Assembly (NCBI GenBank): GCA_900552075.1
Contig: URYL01000001.1
Coordinates: 62,001-126,000 of the forward strand
DNA: 64,000 nt
Source: an uncultured Bacteroides sp.
GTDB taxonomy: Bacteria; Bacteroidota; Bacteroidia; Bacteroidales; Bacteroidaceae
Direction of reading: 5' to 3'
How positions within the stretch are numbered: the first letter of the stretch is position 1; every line of letters begins with the position of its first letter. Positions 44,246 through 53,468 of the stretch are shown here, piece after piece. The notes under the pieces are model-generated. The model did not search any database. It had not been told where the DNA came from and worked only from the letters and a program-made list of their open reading frames with translations. A program made the position numbers and the translations under genes.

Positions 44246-44905
44246 ATGAAAGAATTACATGTATCCGAAATTACCGGACAGTCTCGCGTAACCGCCCAAA
44301 ATATTCCGGCCCTGCTCGACGAATATCAAATAAAGTTCCAGCCGGTTTCTTGCGTAAACTGGAATGATTTTCCTTACTGTCCCGAGGTGTCCTTCCGGAT
44401 AGCCCACACTGGCAATTGTATCCTGTTGAACTACCACGTGAAAGAAGAAAGTGTGCGGGCCATAGCCGCCGAAGATAACGGTAGAGTTTGGGAAGACTCC
44501 TGTTGCGAATTCTTCTTCCAGCTTCCGGAAGACCAGGAAGAAAACGTATATTATAACTTTGAATGTAACTGTGGGGGAACCCTTCTTATCGGTGGCGGAC
44601 GACCGGGCGACAGACCTCATGCTCCTCAAGAGATTCTCCAGCAGGTAGACCGATGGACTTCACTCGGAAAGGCTCCGTTTGAAGAACGAATGGGAGAATG
44701 TAGCTGGCAATTGGCTCTCTGCATTCCCAAGGAAGCGTTCTTCCGTCATCAGCTGAAAGGCTTCAAAGGACTGACCGCTCGTGCCAATTTCTACAAATGT
44801 GGAGACTTGCAGCACACGCCACACTTCCTGTCATGGAATCCCATTGAATTGCCGAAGCCTTGCTTCCACTGTCCGGAGTTCTTCGGCAAACTTGTCTTTG
44901 AATGA
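44246..44905 (+). CDS. carbohydrate-binding family 9-like protein
   Basis: 219 residues, no signal peptide. Beta-rich with VSFRIAHTGNCILLNYHV, VWEDSCCEFFFQL and YYNFECNCGGTLLIGGG, matching the CBM9-like domain found as stand-alone proteins in Bacteroides. It is Cys-rich (at least nine). No catalytic domain is attached, so role is uncertain. Confidence 0.75.
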   Translation: MKELHVSEITGQSRVTAQNIPALLDEYQIKFQPVSCVNWNDFPYCPEVSFRIAHTGNCILLNYHVKEESVRAIAAEDNGRVWEDSCCEFFFQLPEDQEENVYYNFECNCGGTLLIGGGRPGDRPHAPQEILQQVDRWTSLGKAPFEERMGECSWQLALCIPKEAFFRHQLKGFKGLTARANFYKCGDLQHTPHFLSWNPIELPKPCFHCPEFFGKLVFE

Positions 44906-44927
44906 AAACCCATCTCCATAAAACTTC

Positions 44928-44970
44928 AACGGCCTGCTTTCGCACACACAGTCTCGAAGGCAGGCCGTTT
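44928..44970. terminator. terminator between CBM9-like and MFS genes
   Basis: AACGGCCTGC TTTCG pairs with CGAAGGCAGGCCGTT (one extra base in the right arm), between convergent genes; flanked by A's on the left and T's on the right. Confidence 0.8.
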
Positions 44971-44975
44971 CCATA

Positions 44976-46202
44976 TCACCTCCTGACAATCCATGCATAA
45001 ACACTTTTCTTCCCTTTAAACAGCCATAGGACGCTCAAGGAAATAATCCATGCCACAGCCAAGAGCATAAAAAGAAACTCCACGAAAGGCCCCCACCCAT
45101 AGTGAGACAACACGATGCCGGAAAAAGAACCTATCAGACTGGAGCCTGCATAATAGAACAACCAGTAAATGCTAGTGGCACTGCTTTTCATCTGCCCGGC
45201 ATGCACCGATACAATCCGGCTGGCCAGCGTATGAGTTCCGAAAAAAGCAAAAGTCATCAATCCCAGTCCCAGCACGATAGCCCAAAGCTGCATCCATAAC
45301 AACAAGGCCATCCCGACTCCCATCAGCCCCAACGTGCCTTGCAAGAGCCTCTCCGGACTATACTTGTCCGAAAGACCTCCGACCACGACCGAACCGATAA
45401 TCCCTGCCACATACATGGTGAAAATCAATGCTACCCAATGATGAGGCAATGAAAAAGGAGGTGCCTCCAGCAAGAAAGACAGATAATTGTAGATGCTCAC
45501 AAAAATACCCATGGAAAGAGCGGCGATGAGATACATCGAAAGAAATGTGCTCCGGGTTAAAAGAAAACGCATTTGACGCAATTTCTCTCGAAAAGACACA
45601 GATACCGCGGAGAAGTTTTTCCCTACCGGAATCTTCCAGCAGAACAATCCGCCCAGCAGCAGGCTGACAATACCGATAAGCCACACGGCCGACTGCCATC
45701 CACCCCACCCAGACATCAGCGTAGCAGCCACTCGCCCCGACATTCCTCCCAGGGTATTCCCGCTCAAATACAAACTGATGGCCAACCCGATCATGGCTTT
45801 GTCCACCTCTTCCGAAAGATAGGCCAATGCTACCGACGACACCCCGGCCAGCACCATTCCTTTCAACAGATTCAAAGCCAGCAGAAGAGAATAGCTGTCA
45901 ATAAAAGCAGACACAATGGTCAACAGGGAAGAAAGCAGTAACGAAGCTCCCATCAGACGTTCGCGCGACACGGAATCGGCCTTGAAAGCCATAACAATCA
46001 ATCCCAATGCCATGCCGGCAGTAGAAGCCGACACCGACAGACTGCTTTCCGCCGGACTGACACCAAAATTCCGGCACATTTCCGAAAGCATGGGTTGAAA
46101 CAAGTACAGCTGGGCAAAAACCGACAATCCGGACAAAAACATGCAGTTACGTATCAGGCGAAACCGTGCAACCGCCTCACGCGAACGATTCATTTCTTTC
46201 AT
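44976..46202 (-). CDS. MFS transporter
   Basis: 408 residues from the ATG at 46202 (MKEMNRSREAV); the open frame runs further upstream but passes through the promoter region. Twelve transmembrane segments, with the motif A-like loop after the second helix (FKADSVSRERLMG) and VVGGLSDKYSPERLLQG in the second half. Similar proteins export drugs or sugars. An 11-base dyad lies just upstream. Confidence 0.85.
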   Translation of the reverse strand: MKEMNRSREAVARFRLIRNCMFLSGLSVFAQLYLFQPMLSEMCRNFGVSPAESSLSVSASTAGMALGLIVMAFKADSVSRERLMGASLLLSSLLTIVSAFIDSYSLLLALNLLKGMVLAGVSSVALAYLSEEVDKAMIGLAISLYLSGNTLGGMSGRVAATLMSGWGGWQSAVWLIGIVSLLLGGLFCWKIPVGKNFSAVSVSFREKLRQMRFLLTRSTFLSMYLIAALSMGIFVSIYNYLSFLLEAPPFSLPHHWVALIFTMYVAGIIGSVVVGGLSDKYSPERLLQGTLGLMGVGMALLLWMQLWAIVLGLGLMTFAFFGTHTLASRIVSVHAGQMKSSATSIYWLFYYAGSSLIGSFSGIVLSHYGWGPFVEFLFMLLAVAWIISLSVLWLFKGKKSVYAWIVRR

Positions 46203-46230
46203 TTCCCTTTTTCTTTCATAATTATGGAAG

Positions 46231-46238
46231 CAAAGGTA
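46231..46238 (-). promoter_or_regulatory. -7 box of the MFS gene
   Basis: Reads TACCTTTG on the minus strand, 28 bases before the start at 46202. No clear -33. Confidence 0.5.
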
Positions 46239-46262
46239 GGCAGTCGGTTCCAATCTCCATCT

Positions 46263-46288
46263 ATCGGGAAAACTCTTTTTCCCGATAA
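46263..46288. promoter_or_regulatory. perfect dyad upstream of the MFS promoter
   Basis: TATCGGGAAAA, 4 bases, TTTTCCCGATA: 11-base perfect palindromic arms, centred about 40 bases upstream of the -7 box of the MFS gene. It looks like an operator for a dimeric regulator, or a second terminator for the RND operon. Confidence 0.5.
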
Positions 46289-46312
46289 CATTCATCGATA
46301 AAAGCTATAAAA

Positions 46313-46409
46313 AGCAAATGCTCTTGACTGCTCTTCTTTGTAAACACAAAGGTGAAAATGAATATAAGTATGAGAGAGAATGAGAAAAACAAGTCAAGAA
46401 GCATTTGCT
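46313..46409 (-). terminator. long-loop terminator of the RND pump operon
   Basis: AGCAAATGCTCTTGACT (46313-46329) pairs with AGTCAAGAAGCATTTGCT (46392-46409), with one bulged base and a loop of 62 bases. On the minus strand the second arm is followed by TTTTTATAG. It is 30 bases after the last gene of the operon. Confidence 0.65.
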
Positions 46410-46438
46410 TGCAACACAATAGAAACTAAAAAAGAGAA

Positions 46439-47815
46439 CTAAATATGTTGTCCACCCCCCAGTGCCTGATACAAGTTGATAAGACTCTGTATCTCCTTGA
46501 AACGGTTGGCCGTTTGTGACAACTGTGCACTGAGTAGCGTCTGATGAGCCGTCAACACCTCCAGGTAAGTCGTATTCCCATGCTCCATTAAGAGTGAAGT
46601 GCTGGTAAAGGCCTTCTCCAATGCGGTTATCTGCTGCTCATAATTATCTTTCTTCTTCTTACTGGTCTGATAAGATACCAATGCATCGTTTACTTCCGTT
46701 CCAGCATCCAGCAGCTTCTGTCTGAAGGTCAGAAGCGCCTCCTCCTGCTGTGCCTTGGCGATGCGCCGACGGGCAATAAGGGTCCCCCTATTGAACAGAG
46801 GTTCGGTCAACGAAGCCAAAGCAGAAGTCACAAACTTACCGGGATTCGTAATCAACCCCCCTACAGAATTGGTCCAACCCGCACTTCCACTCAGCGTAAT
46901 TGCCGGATAAAAGGCTGCATTGGCCTGGTTGGTCACATAAAATGCCTGTTCCACATCGCGCTCCGCCACACGCACATCCGGACGATTCGAGAGAAGCTGA
47001 AGTGGTATACCTACCGACAAATCCTTCGTGAAACTCTGTGCGGAAAGTTTTCCCCGGGCTATCCGGTGAGGAGTTTCCGCCAACAACAAAGAAAGACTGT
47101 TTTCCACCTGATTCACTTGTTCTTCCAAGTCAATCACAGAATTCTCCACTTCATAATAAGTAGCCCGCATCTGCGAAACAGCCGCCTCATCCGCTTGTCC
47201 GGCATCCATCAAGGCTTGTGTGGAAGCCACTGTTTCCTTCCATGTCTCTGCCGTCCGACGGGAAATCTCCAGCTGTTCATCCAGCATCAGCAAGGTGTAA
47301 TACGTATTGGCAATATTAGCTATCAGACTGGAGTATACTGCCTGCTGGTAGTCTTCACTCTGCAAATATGCTGCCTTCGACTGCCGCTTGGCATTCCGTA
47401 ACTTGCCGAAAATATCCAGCTCCCAACTGGCAGTCACCGGCAGCGTATAGGTATGCGACGCCTTACTGCCTTCCACCGTATTGACCCCTCCTTGCGGAAA
47501 CAAGGCAAACGACGGTAGAAAAGCCAACTTAGCCGAAAGCAAAGAAGCCTTCGCTTCTTCTACACGCAGACTAGCTGTCTGCACATCCGTATTCTGTGCC
47601 AGTCCTTTTTCAATCAGCTCCTGCAAATAAGGATCGGTAAAGAAATCCCGCCAGTGGATGTTTCCGATACTTACCGTATCGGAAACTGTGACCTCTTCGC
47701 CGTACAATTTCTCGGGAACCGAGGTCTGTGGTTCATAGCTGGTATATATTCCGCAACTGCTCAACAAGAGCGTTGCACCACATACGATTATCTTTGATAT
47801 GTTCATATTATTCAT
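46439..47815 (-). CDS. outer membrane channel of RND efflux pump (NodT/OprM type)
   Basis: 458 residues with lipoprotein signal (LLLSSC). Two repeated outer-membrane-efflux domains, each with long helices, contain SWELDIFGKLRNAKRQSKAAY and RPDVRVAERDVEQAFY, both family signatures. It forms the trimeric exit channel. Last gene of the three-gene pump operon, abutting the permease gene with no gap. Confidence 0.94.
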   Translation of the reverse strand: MNNMNISKIIVCGATLLLSSCGIYTSYEPQTSVPEKLYGEEVTVSDTVSIGNIHWRDFFTDPYLQELIEKGLAQNTDVQTASLRVEEAKASLLSAKLAFLPSFALFPQGGVNTVEGSKASHTYTLPVTASWELDIFGKLRNAKRQSKAAYLQSEDYQQAVYSSLIANIANTYYTLLMLDEQLEISRRTAETWKETVASTQALMDAGQADEAAVSQMRATYYEVENSVIDLEEQVNQVENSLSLLLAETPHRIARGKLSAQSFTKDLSVGIPLQLLSNRPDVRVAERDVEQAFYVTNQANAAFYPAITLSGSAGWTNSVGGLITNPGKFVTSALASLTEPLFNRGTLIARRRIAKAQQEEALLTFRQKLLDAGTEVNDALVSYQTSKKKKDNYEQQITALEKAFTSTSLLMEHGNTTYLEVLTAHQTLLSAQLSQTANRFKEIQSLINLYQALGGGQHI

Positions 47816-50800
47816 TTACTTTTCTATATTAAAGGCACTTTTTTCAATCAGGGTCTGCTCCTTTTCATAAAGAATCTGCTGATCAGGCTCTTTGTGCATA
47901 GGCCCTCGCAACTTCTCTTGTAAGTACTCAAATACCACAAAGAACACAGGCACCACGAAGAGCAAAGCCAACGTACCCACCAGCATACCTCCTACAACAC
48001 CCGTAGCCAGCGAACTATTACCATTGGCTCCTGCACCAGAAGAGAACATCAGCGGAAGCATACCGAAAATCATACACAACACCGTCATGATGATGGGACG
48101 GAAACGAGCCTGGGCAGCCGAATAGGCAGAAGAAATGATGCCCATTCCTTTACGCCGGCGTTCAATGGCATACTCTGTAATCAGAATGGCCGTCTTGGCC
48201 AGCAGACCAATCAACATAATGGCACCCGTCTGCAAATAGATGTTGTTTTCCAATCCTGCCACACGGGCAAACAGGAAACTTCCCATCAGGCCGAAAGGTA
48301 CGGAAAGAATGACGGCCAGTGGCACCAGAAAGCTCTCATAAAGGCATGACAGAATCAAGAATATCAATACCACACAAATGGTATATACAAAAACGGTCTG
48401 CGCTCCTCCGCTGCTCGCTTCCTCACGAGCCATACCTCCATATTCATAACCATAACCAGAAGGAAGTACCTGTCCGACAACTTCCTTGATAGCCTTCTGC
48501 ACTTCACCGGTTGAGTATCCCTCGGCCACATTCACATTGACGTTGATAGTATTATACAAATTGAAACGCTTGGCTACCTCCGCCCCTTGCTCCGAACGAA
48601 GCGTCACAAACTGGCTGACCGGTGCCATCTCCGTGCCATTACGTACAAACATGTTGTCCAACGCATGCTGATCCAAACGGGCAGCGGGCGAAGCCTGAAT
48701 CATGACACGATAAACCTTTCCAAACTTATTATAATTGGAGACATACGACCCACCGCAGTAGGCACCCACCACATCCAGCACATCATTCGGACTGATACCG
48801 GCACGCTTACACTTGGCCGCATCTACATCTACTGCAATCTGAGGGAAATTCATGGTATACGAACTATAAGCCATGGCCACTTCGGGCCGTTGATTCAGAG
48901 CCACTATGAATTTCTGTATGGACTCATAGAACGGTCGCATGTCGCCTCCTGTTTTATCCTCCATATAAAGTTCAATGGAGTTTCCAGTTCCATATCCCGG
49001 AATCATGGCTGGCTGGAAACAGAATACCTGTGCTTCCTTAATCATGCTAAATTGGGCATTCAAACGCTTCATCACCGCATCCACCGTATGTTCCTTCCCT
49101 TTTCGCTTATCCCAATGAAGCATACGGATAATAACCGTACCGTATGAAGTCCCTTGTCCGGAAATCAATCCATATCCGGTAGTACGAGAATAGTTTTCTA
49201 TTTCTGGAGTAGCCTTCAAGATTTTCTCCACCTTATCCATTACTTTATTGGTCTCCGCCAATGAATTACCCGGCGAAGTGCTAATGTTCACCATCATGGT
49301 TCCTTGGTCTTCCTGAGGAACTAATCCGGTTTTCGTGGTGGACATCAGATACACCAATAATATGAAAGCAATACCCAATGAAGTCCATACTATCCAACGA
49401 TGACGAAAGAAAAACATCAATCCTTTTTTATATTTCCCCATTAAAGCATTAAATGAGACATTATAGGCGGCACGTATCCTGCCGTTCAAACTATGAGGGC
49501 TCTTGTTTCCGTCCGACGGTTTCATCATCATGGCACACATAGCCGGACAAAGGGTCAACGCATTTAAACAAGAAATGCCCACAGCCACTGCCATCGTAAT
49601 ACCAAACTGCGTATAGAACACACCGGATGTGCCACCCATAAAGGTAACCGGAATAAATACGGCCATGAATACAAAGGTACATGATACAACCGCCATCGTC
49701 ACATCATTCATGGCATCCTTGGTAGCCAAATAAGGCGAACGATATCCCACATCAAATTTGGCCTGCACGGCCTCCACCACAATAATGGCATCATCCACCA
49801 CGGTACCAATGGCCAGCACCAGCGCAAACAAGGTCAGAATGTTGATACTGAATCCGGCCACCGAAAGGAAGGCAAACGTACCAATCAACGACACCACAAT
49901 GGATATGGAAGGAATCAAAGTACTCTTGAAATCGTGCAAAAAGAAATACACCACCAGAATTACCAGAAGAATAGCGATTACCAAAGTTTCGACCACATTA
50001 TCGATAGAAGCAAATAAGAAATCATTCACACTCATCATTTGCAGAAACTTCATTCCTTCAGGCAGATCTTTTGAGATATCATCCAGCAAATCGGATATCT
50101 CCTGGTTCACAGCTATCGCATTTGCTCCGGCCACCTGATAAACCATAAACATCACACCCGGCACTCCATCTGCTTCCCCATGAAAACCATAGGATTCACG
50201 CCCCAGCTCTACATCAGCAATATCCTTCACACGGAGTACGGAACCATCTTTTTGAGAACGTATCACCATATTCTCAAACTCCTCCACACTCTTGAGACGA
50301 CCTTTATACTTCATCGTGTACTGGAATACACGATCTGAATTTTCCCCCAAAGATCCTGTAGGAGCCTCGATATTCTGTTCCCCTAATGCAGCCGTTACAT
50401 CGGCAGGCACCAAACCGTATTGCGCCATCTTGTCCGGTTTCATCCAGATACGCATACTATACGTATCTCCCAAAAGCTGCACATCACCAACTCCCTGGAT
50501 ACGTTTAATTTGTGGTATCACGTTAATATCCAGATAATTTGACAAGAAACTCTCGTCATAACGTTTATCCGGACTGGTCAAACCATTAATCTGAAGGTAG
50601 CTGTTCTGTCGCTTCATGGTACTGACTCCAATAGCCGTTACTTCTGCAGGCAACAGGCCCTGTGCTTCCGACACACGATTCTGTACATTGACTGCCGCCA
50701 TATCCGGGTCGGTTCCCTGCTTGAAATAAACCAATATTTCTGCCGTACCGGCATTGGTGGCCGTAGAAGTGATGTATATCATGTTTTCCACTCCATTGAT

Positions 50801-51007
50801 ACTCTCTTCCAGCGGCATAATGACACTGTTCATCACGGCATCCGCATCGGCACCCGTATAAGTAGCATCCACACAAACTGTAGGCGGGGCAATATCCGGA
50901 TACTGTTCCACCGGCAGGGTATAGAGGGAGATAAATCCAACAATCAAAATCAAAATGGATATAGACAAGGCCATGACCGGCCGTTTGATAAATATATTTC
51001 CTTTCAT
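47816..51007 (-). CDS. RND efflux permease, HAE1 (AcrB) type
   Basis: 1063 residues with 12 transmembrane helices. The N-terminal MKGNIFIKRPVMALSISILI, FALVLAIGTVVDDAIIVVEAVQ (with the Asp-Asp relay in helix 4) and late AILITEYAIERR match AcrB-type proton-driven multidrug transporters. It sits in the inner membrane between adaptor (10-base gap) and outer channel. Substrates probably include bile salts or antibiotics, by family. Confidence 0.95.
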   Translation of the reverse strand: MKGNIFIKRPVMALSISILILIVGFISLYTLPVEQYPDIAPPTVCVDATYTGADADAVMNSVIMPLEESINGVENMIYITSTATNAGTAEILVYFKQGTDPDMAAVNVQNRVSEAQGLLPAEVTAIGVSTMKRQNSYLQINGLTSPDKRYDESFLSNYLDINVIPQIKRIQGVGDVQLLGDTYSMRIWMKPDKMAQYGLVPADVTAALGEQNIEAPTGSLGENSDRVFQYTMKYKGRLKSVEEFENMVIRSQKDGSVLRVKDIADVELGRESYGFHGEADGVPGVMFMVYQVAGANAIAVNQEISDLLDDISKDLPEGMKFLQMMSVNDFLFASIDNVVETLVIAILLVILVVYFFLHDFKSTLIPSISIVVSLIGTFAFLSVAGFSINILTLFALVLAIGTVVDDAIIVVEAVQAKFDVGYRSPYLATKDAMNDVTMAVVSCTFVFMAVFIPVTFMGGTSGVFYTQFGITMAVAVGISCLNALTLCPAMCAMMMKPSDGNKSPHSLNGRIRAAYNVSFNALMGKYKKGLMFFFRHRWIVWTSLGIAFILLVYLMSTTKTGLVPQEDQGTMMVNISTSPGNSLAETNKVMDKVEKILKATPEIENYSRTTGYGLISGQGTSYGTVIIRMLHWDKRKGKEHTVDAVMKRLNAQFSMIKEAQVFCFQPAMIPGYGTGNSIELYMEDKTGGDMRPFYESIQKFIVALNQRPEVAMAYSSYTMNFPQIAVDVDAAKCKRAGISPNDVLDVVGAYCGGSYVSNYNKFGKVYRVMIQASPAARLDQHALDNMFVRNGTEMAPVSQFVTLRSEQGAEVAKRFNLYNTINVNVNVAEGYSTGEVQKAIKEVVGQVLPSGYGYEYGGMAREEASSGGAQTVFVYTICVVLIFLILSCLYESFLVPLAVILSVPFGLMGSFLFARVAGLENNIYLQTGAIMLIGLLAKTAILITEYAIERRRKGMGIISSAYSAAQARFRPIIMTVLCMIFGMLPLMFSSGAGANGNSSLATGVVGGMLVGTLALLFVVPVFFVVFEYLQEKLRGPMHKEPDQQILYEKEQTLIEKSAFNIEK

Positions 51008-51017
51008 AAGCGTCCGA

Positions 51018-52124
51018 TTATTTTACTTGCGTTCCTTCACGAAGCATACCGGCTCCATCAGCCACAATCTCGTCACCGGCCTTCAGCCCATTCATTACAA
51101 TATATTCCTTCCCATCGTTGACCGGAGCAACCTTTATCAAAGTAGATACCGCTTTACCATCCACTACTTTATAGGCCAGGATTTTATCCTGCAACTGTAT
51201 GGTAGCTCCCTGCGGAATGACAATACATTTCTTATAGATACTTGGTATCAACACGTTGCCCGATGCCCCGCTGTGCAACAGGCGGGAAGCATTCGGGAAC
51301 ACCGCACGCACCCCTACCGTACCCGTTTCCTTGTCAATCACCCCACTGATGGATTCTATCCTCCCTTTTTCTTCGTACATGGAACCGTCGTTCAGCTGAA
51401 GCTGGATTTCAGGCATATTCTGTATGGCCTTTTCCGTGGTTCCATACTGACGGGCCAGCGAGAGAAACTGATTCTCGGTCATCGAAAAATAAACATACAT
51501 CTGGGCATTATCGGAAACCGTAGTCAACGGCTGTACCATGTTCGAACTGACCAGTGTCCCCACCCGATAGGGCAACATGCCGACCACTCCTTCGCTCGGG
51601 CTCTTTACTTCCGTATAAGAAAGGTTATTCCGCGCATTCACCTCCTGTGCCTTGGCCTGCGAAAGCTGGGCTTTTGCCGTCAGATAAGCATTTTCCGTGG
51701 TCTGCAAATTGAAATTGGAAACCACCTTCTTGGCATACAGCTCCTTCGTGCTTTTATACGTCAACTCCGCCGTTGCCAGATTGGCCTTAGCCGCCTCCAC
51801 ATTGGCCACCGCCGTTTCCAATGCCGCCTTATACGGAACTTGGTCGATGACAAACAACACTTCCCCCTTACGTACAACGTCTCCTTCCGATACATTCAGT
51901 TTTTCAATATACCCCGACACCTGCGGATAAATATCGATATCCTGCATCCCTTCAATGGAGGCAGAATAAGAAGTGGTAATCTCCTTGTCAGTATCTGCCT
52001 GAATTGTCATCAGCTGATACCCCTTTCCGGTCGTTTCTTTTGTTTCCGTCTGGCAGGACGTTATCCCAATCGCACAACCGAACACCATCAGCCATGCGCC
52101 TAAATTTCCAATCTTTTCCGTCAT
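51018..52124 (-). CDS. RND efflux periplasmic adaptor
   Basis: 368 residues from the ATG at 52124, with a lipoprotein signal (GCAIGITSC); the open frame upstream lacks any signal and covers the promoter. Barrel-sandwich hybrid and coiled-coil hairpin are visible (IYPQVSGYIEKLNVSEGDVVRKG to VKSPSEGVVGMLPYRVGTLV). First gene of the pump operon, divergent from the AraC-type regulator. A -7 box reading TACTTTTG on the minus strand lies at 52148-52155. Confidence 0.93.
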   Translation of the reverse strand: MTEKIGNLGAWLMVFGCAIGITSCQTETKETTGKGYQLMTIQADTDKEITTSYSASIEGMQDIDIYPQVSGYIEKLNVSEGDVVRKGEVLFVIDQVPYKAALETAVANVEAAKANLATAELTYKSTKELYAKKVVSNFNLQTTENAYLTAKAQLSQAKAQEVNARNNLSYTEVKSPSEGVVGMLPYRVGTLVSSNMVQPLTTVSDNAQMYVYFSMTENQFLSLARQYGTTEKAIQNMPEIQLQLNDGSMYEEKGRIESISGVIDKETGTVGVRAVFPNASRLLHSGASGNVLIPSIYKKCIVIPQGATIQLQDKILAYKVVDGKAVSTLIKVAPVNDGKEYIVMNGLKAGDEIVADGAGMLREGTQVK

Positions 52125-52200
52125 ATTCGTTTCTTTTTTTGTTCGCGCAAAAGTAGCAAGCACAGAAAAAAGGAAGGCAACCGATTTTCGCACAGAAGTA

Positions 52201-52250
52201 TCTTATTTTCCCTTGTCTCCACGACATCTGGCAAAATGTAGAAAATAAGA
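52201..52250. promoter_or_regulatory. divergent inverted repeat between pump operon and AraC-type regulator
   Basis: TCTTATTTTC (52201-52210) and GAAAATAAGA (52241-52250) are perfect 10-base inverted copies with centres 40 bases apart, about four helical turns. Located between the -7 box of the pump operon (52148-52155) and the regulator start (52316). It is the best candidate for the regulator's binding sites, although AraC-type proteins more often use direct repeats. Confidence 0.55.
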
Positions 52251-52315
52251 CATATCTGGAAGAATATAGAACACTATGCTTTACGGGGGAATCCGCATCT
52301 TTGCAAAAAAATAAT

Positions 52316-53227
52316 ATGGAAGAAATTATCAAACACATTCACATGGACATGCTTCAAACACATTGTGACCCTCAAAGCTACATGGACGACTATGTGTTTC
52401 TGACCGAACGGCTGGAAAATGTATTTCAAGAAAACAACAATGTCAAACTGGAAGTATTTCTGATGCTTTATTGCAGGGAAGGAGAAATTACGCTGGAATT
52501 AAGCAATACCCATCGTCATCTTCAAGCCAATGACTTGCTGATCAGCCTACCAAATACTCTTATCAGACAACTTGCTGTCAGCCCTGACTGCAAAGTAAAG
52601 ATATTCTGTTTTTCCAACCGCTTTTTCCGCCGCATTACCCAGACACAAAAATATACGTGGAAATCGATTTGTTACATACAAGAGCACCCTATCAAGCATT
52701 TTGAGGAAACGAAAAAAGAACTGTTCCAGCTGTATCTGGATTTGATAGAACGCAAAATAAAAGTTTCATCCGACAATTTTCAAAAAGACATCCTGCTGCA
52801 CATCGCTTCTGCTTTTTTTGAAGAAATGATTGCCAAAACCACCCATAAATCACTCGAAAAAGAGAATACAGGCCACCAAGCCTTGGTCAAACAACCTGAC
52901 TTTATTTTCAAGCAGTTCATGGAAGCTCTTGCAGCCGACAACGGCAGGCATCGAACCTTAGGCTATTATGCAGATTTATTCTGCTACTCAAGCAAATACC
53001 TTTCACGTATCGTCAAACAAATCAGTGGAAAAAATGCGCTGACGCTCATTCATGAAAACGCGATAGAACATATCATCCCAGCCCTCAAGTACTCTACCAA
53101 AAGTATCAAGGAAATAGCCATGGACTTTGACTTTCCCAATGTCTCCTTTTTTGCCCAATACGTTAAAAAATACCTGGGTATGACCCCCACCGAATTTCGC
53201 AGCAACGAACAACAACACAAATCATAG
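52316..53227 (+). CDS. AraC-family transcriptional regulator
   Basis: 303 residues from the ATG at 52316; a TTG five codons upstream falls inside a possible -7 box (CATCTTTG, 52296-52303). The N-terminal region is a cupin-like sensor (VKLEVFLMLYCREGEITLEL). The C-terminal AraC double helix-turn-helix covers about 205-300, with YADLFCYSSKYLSRIVKQISG and IKEIAMDFDFPNVSFFAQYVKKYLGMTPTEFR. Divergent orientation suggests local control of the RND pump. Confidence 0.88.
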   Translation: MEEIIKHIHMDMLQTHCDPQSYMDDYVFLTERLENVFQENNNVKLEVFLMLYCREGEITLELSNTHRHLQANDLLISLPNTLIRQLAVSPDCKVKIFCFSNRFFRRITQTQKYTWKSICYIQEHPIKHFEETKKELFQLYLDLIERKIKVSSDNFQKDILLHIASAFFEEMIAKTTHKSLEKENTGHQALVKQPDFIFKQFMEALAADNGRHRTLGYYADLFCYSSKYLSRIVKQISGKNALTLIHENAIEHIIPALKYSTKSIKEIAMDFDFPNVSFFAQYVKKYLGMTPTEFRSNEQQHKS

Positions 53228-53468
53228 CACTGCCAATACAACGTCTCAGTTCTCTCCTCTTCCATAGCGATGGAAGGAAAATTATGCCCTAAGACAGATT
53301 CCGACTGAACAAATCATAAAGATATTACGTTTAAAAACAAGAACGCGAAAAAAACTAAACGAAACAAACAAACTAGACATGTAAAACGACTGATTGATTA
53401 TTTCTTACTTAAAATATCACAGAAATTAGTTTTAAAAAAGATTGCCATACAGAGAAAACAACAACAAA

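Noticed and set aside
50955..52103. 382-residue plus-strand ORF
   Set aside because: It lies opposite the RND adaptor gene, which has clear family motifs; this one has none.
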